DNA of 64,000 bases from Cryptomeria japonica (lineage: Eukaryota; Streptophyta; Pinopsida; Cupressales; Cupressaceae). A program made the position numbers and the translations under genes. Positions 50,390 to 61,139 of this stretch are shown piece by piece. The stretch is taken from assembly GCF_030272615.1 (NCBI RefSeq), contig NC_081411.1:836366136-836430135 (forward strand), written 5' to 3'. Each line of letters starts with the position of its first letter. Position 1 is the stretch's first letter. The notes beneath the pieces were generated by a model. That model worked only from the letters and a program-made list of their open reading frames with translations. It did no database searches and was not told where the DNA came from.

Positions 50390-50480
50390 TTAATTGTAGG
50401 CTTCATGGCTTGATTTTTTAGTATTCTTTCCATTCTAATTTTTTATTTTGTAAGACATTTAGAAAAATTCCATTAGGGCA

Positions 50481-51727
50481 TGTTGTATATGTTAGATTTG
50501 TGTGAATATTGTCATTGATGTCAAACCCAGTGATCTGGTTAGGATTGGATATGGCATGTTGAGGAACAATGGAAGTTAGGTATGTGTGTGATATAAAGTA
50601 GTAACACATGTATGATCTACTGGAGTCATTTTTAGAAGATCCTCTTCTGCAGAATCTTGTGTTTTTCTTATCATGGTTTGTATCTAATTCCGGTATCTGT
50701 TATATCACTTGTATTAGTCATATCAATTAGTATTGCTATCCAGATGATTATATTACATGGTTCTATATTCAGGAATATGTGGCATTTGTATCTTGAAGTT
50801 TGGGAGTTATACTTGGAATTTATGCTTATGGGTTTGAATTTATGGGTCTGATGATCCCTTGTTTTGGTCTTGAAATTAAGGCATACATTTTGGTAAATGG
50901 AGCGTGTGATGGAAGCATGTGGAAGACTTGTGAAGGTTGACTTGATTATCTTATTTTTGGTCGAGGCATGTTTTGGATAACATGTTGATATGAGCAATGT
51001 ATTATTGTGTAAATCATTTATGCTTGGTTAACAGTATGAGGATGTGTAAAACATATATAAAAGATGTGTGGATGTGTAGTATGAGGAATGATAGAGTGTG
51101 TGGATATGATATTCAGTGAAGTGTGTGAGTGACAAAGTTATGGACATAAGAATAATTAAAGTAAGAGAGCAATATACAATGTGAGTAGTATATGAAGAAG
51201 AGTCAGAGTATAGATAGTGTTTAAGTAATCCTTTACTCGATCTGCTACAAGTAGTTGGTTCAAATAAGTTCTATCACAATGGTGCAGTAATCCTCTATCG
51301 GATCTATTGTAGGAAGTTGTGGATGAGTTGGAGAGATCCTTTACTAGATCTACCGTGAGTTTCTATGAGTTGATTATTTTTCTTATATTGGAATTGACCT
51401 CATGCTTAGGAGATACAATTTTCCTTAGTTTATCTATTTTATATTGCAGTGAGACACTTTTTAATTTGAGCCACCCATTTTGTACACACCATATAACTAG
51501 TTATATTATTTTGAGAGTTAACCCTCTCCATGGTTTTTCCCATTTGGGTTTCCCACGTATAAAATACAGTGCTTCATTTGTGATTGTGTTGTTTTCTTAT
51601 TATGAATTTGTTGATTCATGTTTATGAGATCAATTGATAAGGTTAGAAATTTAGTAAAAGTTTTGAAAGTGTGGGAATACTGATTTACCCCCCCTCTCAA
51701 TATTCTAGTCCATTCAACCATTCAACA
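50481..51727 (+). repeat. RT8 5' LTR
   Basis: The 1247-bp LTR runs from TGTTGTATATG to CATTCAACA. It has a TATA-like ATATATAAAAG near 51053, the GGTTTTTCCC..GGGTTTCCCACGTATAAAA block at 51532-51566, and the stem-loop GAATACTGA/TCAATATTC (51675-51705, 8 of 9 pairs). Confidence 0.8.
51675..51705 (+). other. U5 stem-loop of RT8 LTR
   Basis: GAATACTGA (51675-51683) pairs with TCAATATTC (51697-51705) except for one position, around a TTTACCCCCCCTC loop. It shows a fifth distinct stem sequence. Confidence 0.6.
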
Positions 51728-51729
51728 AT

Positions 51730-51739
51730 TGGTATCAGA
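51730..51739 (+). promoter_or_regulatory. RT8 primer binding site, left copy
   Basis: TGGTATCAGA follows the LTR by two bases and then diverges because of the insertion at 51738. The expected downstream sequence (AAGCTTTG.CCC) reappears after 53043. Confidence 0.8.
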
Positions 51740-53029
51740 TTTTGTGTAGGATGTTGTATGGGGGTGGCTCTAGGTTTTGGCATTGGGTGTGGCATGACGG
51801 GTTCCCCTTTTGTTCCCTTCTACCTTAGATTTGGGCCTCTTGGTGTTTTTTGTGTGTTGTTCGCTTCATAGCTAGGAGGGTTCTAGCTCACTTCTTTTTT
51901 TGATGCTATAGGACCTCTTTCTGTCTGCTTTCCTTGGTACTCTCTCTTCTTTCCTACTCATGGGTTGCCTTTATATTTGTCTATAGAGGGGACTCCATCT
52001 CCTATAGAGGTGGAGATGTGTTTTTCTTGTGAATCTTTGAGTGGATGCATGGAGATGTGATGGGAAACTAACCCTTTGGTGTGGTATTGGTGACTCCCTT
52101 GGAGGTGGAGTGATTCTTCCTTGCAGATGTGGATTTTGTTGTGGAATTTGAAGATTCCCCTTAGTTTTAATTTTCTTTCTTTTAGCTGGAGGCTTCTCTA
52201 GTTTTGTTCTATTTTGGTTGTGGGAGCCATGCTTAATCCTAGTACTTTTGGTTTCAAAAGCCTACTAAAACCCCATGGTGTTGTCTTTTTAGGTTATGGG
52301 ATCCCGGTGATTACCTTGTTACATTGTTTTAGAGAAAGGTTAAGGGAGCCTTTTCAAAACCCTTTTTTTTTTCTAAGGATGGGGTTTGGTCTTCTATGTT
52401 TATATCTTCCTACTCCTGGATCTCTTTGTGTTGAGGGTTTTTCTGCCCCTCTCCTTCTTGGTTCCTTGGCTTTATTTGTTCTTTTGTATATAGGTGGTCC
52501 TATCTTCTATGGAGGGGGAGATGGATGTGGCTAGAGGTGACCTTTCTCCTTTTGATGTGGAGTTGGATGTTGGTTGTTATGCCTAGAAGTGTTGTTAGGG
52601 GTGGATGGAACTCCATTTTTTAGCTATAAGGGAGCGGATGATGGGTTTTCTACTATCTTCTTTCCTTTAGCTCTTATGGAGGAGGAGATATTGAATTTCA
52701 TGTTGCATTTTGTAATGATCACCATTAAGGAAAAAGTTGTGGGAGCTTGGATAAAACCCATGATGATGACTGAGAGAGCCTTGTCCCCTATGTTCATGTT
52801 TGACTAATTTCTATTGGGATGGACATGGCCTTCTTCTTTTGTCACCAACTCTGTAATGTTTGAACTATTTTGTTTGGTTGTGGCTAGGATACTATTTGTC
52901 TAATTTGTATCTTTTTGCAACATTCCTTTGTTGATTTCCGATCCATTAAAAATCTGAGGGTTTCAAGTCCCTTCAAAACTTGTTGTATGGGGTTTCGAGT
53001 CCCCTGAAAACTTATTTTCCCTCAATCAA
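51738..53029 (+). mobile_element. Putative LINE-like insertion in the RT8 primer binding site
   Basis: A 1292-bp G/T-rich block separates two copies of the 14-mer AACAATTGGTATCA (51724-51737 and 53030-53043). The RT2 element shows the uninterrupted version. Long target duplications are typical of non-LTR retrotransposons and far longer than the 5 bp of LTR elements. The right end carries two small hairpin-like repeats (GGGTTTCAAGTCCC and GGGGTTTCGAGTCCCC, each followed by AAAAC). I recognise no reverse transcriptase, so it may be a 5'-truncated copy or a non-autonomous one. Confidence 0.45.
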
Positions 53030-53098
53030 AACAATTGGTATCAAAGCTTTGTCCCTTTTTTGAAAGCTTAACTACTTGAGGGAGAACCTTGTTGGTTG

Positions 53099-54620
53099 TG
53101 ATAACTTAATGATTAATAGAGAGTACCAGACCAGAACTAAGAGGGGGGCGGGTGAATCAATACGGATACAAAAAACTTTTCCTGGACCAATTTGACTGCA
53201 AGAAGTGAACTTGACTGGCAATCACTGACACTGGTCTGAACTAGATTACTACTGGTTAAACACAATGTGACTGTGAAAGACATAAACCTAAACACTTATC
53301 TTTCCACATAGCCTATTCCCTCATTTCCACTTTATCATTGTGCATAGATAGGTAATCTAACATCAGAAATATAATAACTTGCTAAATCAACATGCTTCAC
53401 TGCCTAAATAGGAAGTAACAAAATATCACAAGAAAGAGGCATCACACATGACACACATATTTTTCACATGGAAACCCAACTGGGAAACACCACAGTGGGG
53501 ATGAATGCCCACAAGCTATTTTTGAACTCTTTAGAAGTCTGCTCTATTAGGAGCCTAGTCCGGTTAAAGACTATTACAACAGGTTCTGTTAGGAACTGAT
53601 CCTGTTAGGGATCACCCGGTTAAGGGTTAAAACCTGTTAGAGGTTACCTTGTTAGAGAATTTCATGAACTCAATGGCTTTGAGTCACCTTTTTAAAGGAT
53701 TTATAGTAAGCTGGTTAAAGCTACCCTGTTAAGGGATTTTCCAATAGTTGAAGTGGTTAGAGATCAACATGTATTACAATGATCTGGTAATAGCACTCAA
53801 TCCCAATGCAGATCCGCTTTAGTTCCTTCCTTCTACATACACACTCTGCAGGTATCACTCCTCTTATCTAGTCTGGCAAGAATCACATATCTTTGCACTT
53901 AGATACACATACAACATTTGCCAACACCTTCAATATGAAACACAACATCGACCTTATAGGAAATAGACAGGTCGACAACATAAACCCTAAACCCTAAACA
54001 TTTAGGTTGAGCAATTTAGTCGGTTCAATTCTGACCATTGAACACTATGCATTTGAATACAATGGTCTTGAATAGATCTCAAGACATTCTCCATCATTCA
54101 TTCTTCACCGCTTCATGGAGGCGATAACCCATCATGCGTTCTCCACTGTTTGCAGAGATGTCGCACATTCCCGAGGTAGATAGGATCAATCTCCTTCATG
54201 CAATATCCTTCATGCACATGAGGCTGACATGGCAATATGATCTGATCTCCATTAGATCTCCAATACAATGCTAACTCATCACACAATAACATAGGCTCAA
54301 AACACTTCAATCAAAAACCCTGAGGCTGGAACTACCAACCGATAGTCATACCATATTAAACCTTGATAGAAAACATTCCATATACCAGTTCATCTTTCAC
54401 TATATCAGTTCTCAACATCATACTAGTTCATCTTTCACTATATCGGTTCTCAACATCATACCGGTTCATCTTTCACTATACCAGTTCTCAACATCATACT
54501 GCTTCATCTTTCACTATACTGGTTCACTCTTTAACATATTATAGATTCACTCTTCAACATATTGACATCAGTGACAACACAATATCATCATGTCAATCAT
54601 ACTTTGCACATATGCCAACA
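53099..54620 (-). mobile_element. S4: solo LTR of the RT6 family in the RT8 leader
   Basis: The 1522-bp LTR is flanked by exact GGTTG duplications (53094-53098 and 54621-54625). On plus it runs from TGATAACTTAATG to GCCAACA. It contains telomere-like CCCTAAACCCTAAA near 53985 and a 38-bp tandem repeat. It lies just before the ORF1 ATG of RT8, in opposite orientation. Confidence 0.88.
54387..54530. repeat. 38-bp tandem repeat in S4, about 3.7 copies
   Basis: Units start at 54387, 54425, 54463 and 54501 with TTCATCTTTCACTAT followed by GTTCTCAACATCATAC. They differ mainly at a CCGGT/CCAGT/CTAGT position. RT6 LTRs have only degenerate versions of this segment, so the array expanded in this copy or its sub-lineage. 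Confidence 0.75.
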
Positions 54621-54629
54621 GGTTGAATC

Positions 54630-55668
54630 ATGGTTGCAATGATTATGACCAAAGAGTATCATCTAGATGAGGAATTGAAGATAGCTCTTGAAGATCTAGA
54701 AAGTGTGAAATTTGAATGTGAAGGTAGTGAATGAATGTTTGCAAAAGATGAGAGTCTAACAAATCCAGAAGTTCAAGTTGATACATAGGGAAGTTAATAA
54801 TCAGTTGAGGTAGGTGAATGAAACTGTTAAAGATATGATATTGAAAATTGAGGAGAAGAACAAGATAGAGGAAACCTTGAAAGATTCAATTAAGATAAAG
54901 ACCGAAGAATGTGAGAGGTTGGAACAATAGGTAAAAAAAGATAAAGGTAGAATGTAAAGCTCTTAAAAGTAGAATATTTCTGGAAGGCCTAATTAACATG
55001 CATAAATCTCATTTAGACAAGACTAGAGTTAGGATTTTAGCTTGATGAATGTTCAAATAAGAATGATAAAGACAAAGTAAAGGAAGACAATGTTGAAGAA
55101 AAGAAGAAATTAGAAGATGCAAGCAAAACCCAAAATCAAAGATCCACTACAAGGAGACTGTCAGTTCATCAAACTAATGCACAAAGGTACCCATCATTTA
55201 ATGGTTAATTTTTTCAATGCAATAAATTTGGTCATAAGGCTGCAATTTGTAGAAGCATTTAGTGTTACAATTTTACAAGAATTTTGGTCATAAATAAAAT
55301 TTCTATAGAAAGCATGTGGTAAGTCAGAATCATAATCCAGTTGGAGTGAATAAGATGAATATGAACTTTCATGGATTTCGTCATGGTTAAAATGGCTATG
55401 GTCACAAAGCTAATCAGTGTAGATATCGAACATATTCAACAAGTTCAGTGCAAAGAAACATCAATTGTTACAAGTGCAAGCAATCCAAACATTAAGCTAA
55501 TCAATGCAAAAATGAAGATGGTATGGAAAAGTCAACAAAGAAGAATGTAATGAAGGTTGGTGAATCAAGGAAAAAGGAAGTCATGGTTTAGAGAAAGAAA
55601 GACGTAAATAATGAGAGCAAGCCTAGTGTACCAAAATTTGGTCCCTGCACTTCTTCCTCTAGTAACTA
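54630..55668 (+). pseudogene. RT8 ORF1: coiled-coil, four-zinc-knuckle protein (broken)
   Basis: The ATG at 54630 (MVAMIMTKEYHLDEELK) matches the RT2 start. A Lys/Glu-rich coiled coil follows (54650-55100), then knuckle remnants: QCNKFGHKAAIC (about 55217), CYN...FGHK (about 55263, shifted), NGYGHKANQC (about 55390) and CYKCKQSKH.ANQC (about 55470). Many stops and frameshifts are present. A G-rich GGTCAGGGGGAG stretch (about 55685) follows before ORF2, as in RT2. Confidence 0.6.
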
Positions 55669-55944
55669 AGTTTATTGCTTTGGGTCAGGGGGAGTTTTCA
55701 AGGCAAATCATTTAGACTCCCTGTCTCTAAAGTAGTTCATACTATTGGTTTGACATGACTATGTTTGAGGTGCAATCCGATAATTCAAGGTTTGCACTGA
55801 TGACATTGATAAGACACTTTTTGGTAACAAAACCCTAGCAGATTTTGGCAAGATAAATTTGGGAATTTGAGATTATTGTCACTTTTATGTAGAAAAAATT
55901 TTTTAAGGAGAAGAGAAAAGAGAGGAGAAGTAGAGAAAGGAATC

Positions 55945-56178
55945 ATGGAATCGAAGATCATAGTCGAAGAATCGAGCAAAAGAAGTTTTCAGATTTTGGA
56001 AAAGGTATGGTTGGATGAGTTTGACATAGAGAAGATCAGAAAAATGGAAAGAAGTTTAAGAGAAATAGATTTGTGGAAAGTTAAAGAGTTAGATCATAAA
56101 GGAATGGATTTGTGGGGTGAATTCTTGTGATTCGACAATAAGGGTGTGATCAGATTAATCTTGAGTCATGTGTAGAAT
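55945..56178 (+). pseudogene. RT8 ORF2, first 62 codons, cut by RT9
   Basis: MESKIIVEESSKRSF from 55945 is homologous to RT2 ORF2 from 9869, and the following LEKVWLDEF / LEKVFLDEI pair keeps the alignment. The frame reads to 56130 before a stop. I chose 55945 over an in-frame ATG at 55867 because RT2 begins at the same residue. Confidence 0.6.
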
Positions 56179-57355
56179 TGTTAGGCCCAATATAGAAAAC
56201 TAATGTATTGAGAGGGGAGGGGTGAATCAGTACTCCAAAAATTTTCTCTGATAATAAACTTAGTGTTATGCATAGACAGAATAGTGCAATTACATAAAAT
56301 AAAACTAAAATCAATAGATAACAATCATACATGATTCACTCCATAACACATATATTTTGGTCATGCAGAAACTATTGGTTACAGAGAAAAACTACAGTGG
56401 GGGTGGCACCCACAACTTCACTACTGCAATAATAAAGAATGCTTAGTTAGAGCTATATTTAGTTATTGCTGATAGCATACCCTCTTAGGAGTATCAAGAT
56501 CAGTTAGATCTACCTTACTAAAGGATTTTTACAACACTATATATGTGTAGCACCTGGTTAAAGGATTTACAATTTATAGACTTGGTTAGAGTCTTTTACC
56601 CTGTTAAAGGTTTCTCTTACAACTTCAAAATGTTACAATAAAATCATTACAAATATCTGCAACTTTACATCTGAAATGCTAAAGCAGATTCTATGTGCTC
56701 TGAATAAGATTACCTAGCTTGTAGCATACCTCGGTAACACATAATGAAACTCGGTAAACCATTCTGTTTACTCTGTTCTTCAACTGTTCACTGATAACCT
56801 TCTTGGTGACCTCTCTGTGTCTTTGTAATAGTCTTCCTTCATGCATACACTCTGTTATCTCATTGCATATCATATATCTAACCCTAGAATCATGTTGTAT
56901 AAATAGATTTCTTACAGCAGTGATCTGATTCATTGCTTTGATCTTACAAAAGATTCTTTGAATGAATAACTAAACAAAATATCTCATTGGTTAGATTGAC
57001 CTTGTAATCATACACAATCTCATAGTGCAATTCCCAATGCAAAAATGGTTAGATGTGCCTCGATGTTGGAACATGTTTTCATGTGCATGTCTAGATTCAA
57101 TGTATCTAGTAAAATGTTTCACTCGGTGAATATCAACTCGGTGAGTTAACTTTACCACTCGGTAGCCATGAAACTTTACTCGGTAAACAACTCAGTGAAT
57201 ACTGCATTCTGTGACTGCTTTCTTCTGTAACTAACTAAACTATTCATACCAACTTCTCTGAGTGTACTGACTACATGATTCGGTAATACTAACCGACTAG
57301 ATTATATAGTATGACTTTGGATATGAAACTAATGGCAATTTGATAAGTAGTAACA
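56179..57355 (-). repeat. RT9 3' LTR
   Basis: The 1177-bp LTR begins TGTTAGGCCC and ends AGTAACA. The first 945 bp align with 63054-64000. The stem-loop GTATTGA/TCAGTAC (56205-56233) has one mismatch that is paired in the other LTR. Confidence 0.9.
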
Positions 57356-57367
57356 ATCTCCCCTTTT
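57356..57367 (-). promoter_or_regulatory. RT9 polypurine tract
   Basis: A minus-strand purine run beside the LTR. Extra purine tracts lie at about 57485, 57587 and within the repeat at 57651-57754. Confidence 0.65.
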
Positions 57368-57650
57368 GACATTAGTTGAGATGTTTGAGAAAAACTACTT
57401 ACAAAGTCATAACTCAAAAACTATATACTTGACAAAATGACTATACTTGACAATATGTACAATAGTCAATAGTATATGCAGATATACTCCCCTTATCATT
57501 ATTCTATACATAACTCTAAATTTTGCATGTTTGGTTCTGTTCTGTACTTGTGTGCTATGAATGCTCTGTGTATTCTGCTCGGTATACTCCCCTTGTATAC
57601 AATACTCAAAATTGTGTTATCAAAAATTGTATTACTCTCCAAGTGTAGAA

Positions 57651-57754
57651 TTACTCCCCCTTTGTTGGGCTTTCCTCTATGTAGTATCATAATATTACTC
57701 CCCCTTTGTTGGGCTTTCCTCTATGTAGTATCATAATATTACTCCCCCTTTTTT
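57651..57754. repeat. Perfect 44-bp tandem repeat holding purine tracts, 2.4 copies
   Basis: The unit TTACTCCCCCTTTGTTGGGC... (57651-57694) is repeated exactly at 57695-57738 and begins a third time at 57739. Each copy carries a CTCCCCCTTT block, so the duplication multiplied PPT-like sequence just downstream of ORF2. Confidence 0.85.
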
Positions 57755-57770
57755 GACAAACATTAAAAAC

Positions 57771-60700
57771 TTAATTTCCATCCTGAGGCAGTAACTGATC
57801 AAAAATAGTCTTAAAATTGGTCCGGGCATCGGTGAGGGCGACTGAGAGTGAGTCCTTGAGACTTTCCATAAGGGAGTTTTGTGCTTGAATATCAGATAAG
57901 AGTGATATCAAGCCATAAAGAGTGCTTCGCTCTTATGTAGTTGATAAGCTTGTAGCTCGGTTGAGCTGCTCCTATACTGATGATAGATGAGGAAGGAATA
58001 ATGTTTGAAGGGTCATTATATCCATCCTAATTTTATGCTCTTCATTCCTTAGTTCTAACTGTTGAGCCATGAGTTGTTGTAGCTTTTTGTAAAAATTTTG
58101 AACTAAATTAGGCTTAGTGGTCAACTTGGATGAGAGATTGGTGATCTCTTTCTCAATTGCATTAGTTTTATTTTTGATATCTTTAATAAATAAAGAAAAT
58201 GTACATAATTTCTAGAATAAATAAAGAATGTGCTTGAGTTGAGGGGACAACTCAGCAATGAATTTGACAAGTTTTACCTTGCCAACAACAATTGATTTTT
58301 GTACTTCCTCTATCATTTTTGCCATAAGCTCTTTATTCTTGAGCTTGCTTAGGTAGTTGGATGCATCAACTCCAGATGTTTCAATCTGATTAAGGAGTTT
58401 ATCCAACTGAATATGGATGGCTGCATCGGTTGACACTGTTGCTGATGGTAGCATTTCTGTGAGTAGTGTCCTAACCTTCTAAAGTACTTTGTTCTTTTTC
58501 TATATGGCCAGTTGCTTCTCCTATTCGGCCTTTGCTTTGCATAGTTCACCAAATTTAGTGAGTGCTTGCCCTTTCAATTTGGAAATGTCTACATTGGGCA
58601 ACACGATCGGTTTAGATAAGTCAAATTTAAAACCATGCTTTCTCACCTTCTTCTCTTTTCCTTTGGTTTGTGGCACTAAGACAAGTGCTTGTGAGGCTTG
58701 CTGACCCTCGATAGGTTGCTTGATAGATGCAACACTTTGGTTTGTACCTGTAGGAGTTGCAGTGTCTTTGGGTGGTTTAGTGCTAGGGGTCTGAGCTATA
58801 ATATTTGTAGTGCTTATCTGTGCTTGAGATGTTTGATCTTGGGTTGTGTCACCTGCAGCTTCAGATTTGTTGCCTTTGGTAGCTTTCTCGGTGTCCTTGG
58901 GAGCTTTGGTTGAGACTAGTGGCTTCACCGACAGATAAGGTTGAACTTGTTCTAAGACAGATTCACTAGAGACAAGTTTTGCATAAGTGGTGCCTTCAAT
59001 CATTTCCTGCTCCAGTGCTGCTTCATCCATTACATCTTCATCAATTTGTATAGTGTCAACTGGGTCTGGACCTTGCTCGGTGACATCTAGATCTTTCTTA
59101 GTGACATCAACAATTTTAATTTGAGATTGTTCACCGACATCCTTTTGTTTGAAGATCTCCTGCCACTTGGCTTTAGTCTCATTTTCCACATCAATATATA
59201 GCCCATTCATCAATTTTAAGGCTCTATGTTTCACAAGAAATTTTGAATTGTATGTGATCAGATGCTCCTTAATTTCAGCTATGGACATGTCAGGAAATAA
59301 ATGGACTAGACTTCTTTCTCTTATTTGTCTCTCTGAATCCATTGCATATTTCCATTTGTTATCAATATGTGAGTAGAGTTCACTCAGAAGTGACTTTGCT
59401 AGTTCTAATGGTGCTAACCGAAACTTCAGAAGTGTACATATGAAAGCTTCTTCAATCTGTCATTTCTCATCATTATTCCTAGACTCATACTTAACACATC
59501 TGAATCCTGCAAATCCACCATATTCTTTAAGATTGGCACAAAAGTTTTCAACACTGTGAATGTTTACCTTTTTGCTTTTCACAATCTGGAATTTGTTTGC
59601 ATCATTAGACTCTGTATCACTTGACTCTTTTGCTAAAATGAGTCTTCGAGTAGATTTCTTGTAAGTCTTAGTTACCTTAGGAATGACAATAGTCTTTTGT
59701 TTCTTGCTTGGTGATGCAGCTAATGCTCTGGTGTTGGGTCTCTTTGTTGGTGGAGTCGGTAGGGCCTTTGTGATGTCCTATTTCTTTCTTTTTAGAACTT
59801 TTCCCTTTGGCAACTCTGTGCTCAATGTTATTGCAGCCTCCTATGCTTCTGATTCTTCCTCAGTAATGGCAAGATTGCCTTTGATAGGAGTAGAGGAGGA
59901 TTCTTCTCCGAATTTCTCAAATAAAGCCTTTATCATCTTTGTAGCTTTTCTTGTAGCCTTAGGAACTACAGTGCTCATTTTTACTTTCTCCTTCACCTCT
60001 TCATAGGTTCCATACCTTAGTTTAGTTGCATGCCTTGGCAATGATAGATAGGCATCAATTTGTTGTTGTGTGATATCATAATCAATTTCATAACCCATTG
60101 GTTGCAATGATTGAATCCTCAGTTCAACAACATTTACATAGAAATAATCAGTGTCGACTTCAAAACATATATTGTCCTTGTATTTTTCGACCAGCTGTGG
60201 TGGGATCCTATACCTGTTGTGCATTTTCTCTTGGAATTTGCTAAAGTAGTCATCCATGATATCATTAAAGTTATCTCCTAACTTCTTGATGTAGTCATTG
60301 ATCTGATGGGTGATAGGTCAATGTAGCTCCCATACTACTTTACCGACTGAGGGAAAGAACTTCTCAAAATAGAAAAACATACATACAAGTAGTGAACCAA
60401 ACTTTAGTGCGTTTGCTGAGTTGTTCTTCTTTGGCTTCCTTATTGTGTTCAGGTTCTCAAACAAGTTCTTTAGTATCACTTCACATAAGTCTACTTTCAT
60501 TCCCTTCTTTACTATTTTGTAGGCCAGGTCCACTGTAGCACATGGTACACTGTTTTCCCTTGCAGATCGGAAGAAACAGTAACCAATAAATCTGATTACA
60601 AATTTTAGTTCAGCATCAGTGACATTATTCAATTTTAGTCCTTGGTAATTGGATTCTACTCTAGTTAGACTGATTAGATCCTTTTGTGATATCATTTTCT

Positions 60701-61139
60701 ATGCACGAGCATGATCGTAGATGGGATATCCGGTGATCAGGTGAATGACTTCCTTCATGATCTTGAACAGTTGCTCTTGTAGCCACATGAAATCATCATG
60801 TACTCTGCTCAATACAAACTTAACCCATTGGAGTTTGAACACACAGGGATAGACTAGGGCTTCAGTTAATCCCTTGATTCTGATATGCTCGAATTTGCTA
60901 TCCAGTTTGCCATCAGTGCATAGTTCATCATATGTGTCACTAATCTCTACATGACTGAGTTCCTTAGCACGACATTTGGTAAAGAATCTAACATCTTCTA
61001 CCAACAAGACTCGATCCGAGATGAGTGAAAATGCACTTTTATCATCCGGTTCTGAGGCAACTTTAAGAGTTAGGGAATATTTCAGCAAGGGCTTCTCCAC
61101 ATTTTGGACAACTACAAGGTCTTGGATCCTAGGCGCCAT
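57771..61139 (-). pseudogene. RT9 ORF2: long conserved protein of unknown function (about 1120 codons)
   Basis: The ATG at 61139 (MAPRIQDLVVVQN) and TAA at 57771 bound a frame broken by scattered single stops but otherwise readable: 60699-61139, 60318-60695, 59841-60257, 58521-59342, 58212-58454. Blocks shared with RT1: SDRVLLVEDVR (about residue 45), VHDDF region (about 115), VDLCEVILKNLF with LKFGSLLVCMFF and VGKVVWE (about 220-270), MGYEIDYD (about 345). RT2 shares the LKFGSLLV core. A Lys/Thr-rich linker (residues 430-520) leads to a globular block (FRLAPLELAKSLL, SLVHLFPDMS), a low-complexity Thr/Ser/Pro region (about residues 690-830) and a helical C-terminus. Several stops are TGA where CGA is plausible. 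No transposase, protease, RT or envelope signature is evident. Confidence 0.7.

Larger units (their letters stand above)
50481..56178 (+). mobile_element. RT8: pol-less LTR element, carrying a LINE-like insertion and S4, cut by RT9
   Basis: Plus-strand order: 5' LTR (50481-51727), PBS (51730-51739 and again from 53036), leader, ORF1 (54630 onward) and the start of ORF2 (55945), where RT9 is inserted. The rest would lie beyond 64000. ORF1 and ORF2 match RT2, and so does the LTR. No pol motif is present. Confidence 0.7.

Noticed and set aside
52214-52807. Plus-strand open frames in the G/T-rich block
   Set aside because: They have biased composition, no domain and no continuity with neighbours, and lie inside the suspected LINE-like insertion.
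53980-54000. Interstitial telomere from a chromosome fusion
   Set aside because: Only two repeat units, and they occur at the same LTR position in three copies, so they belong to the element.
57771-61139. ORF2 as an envelope-like gene
   Set aside because: No signal peptide, no transmembrane anchor and no pol upstream. It follows ORF1 directly, unlike env-like genes of SIRE-type elements.
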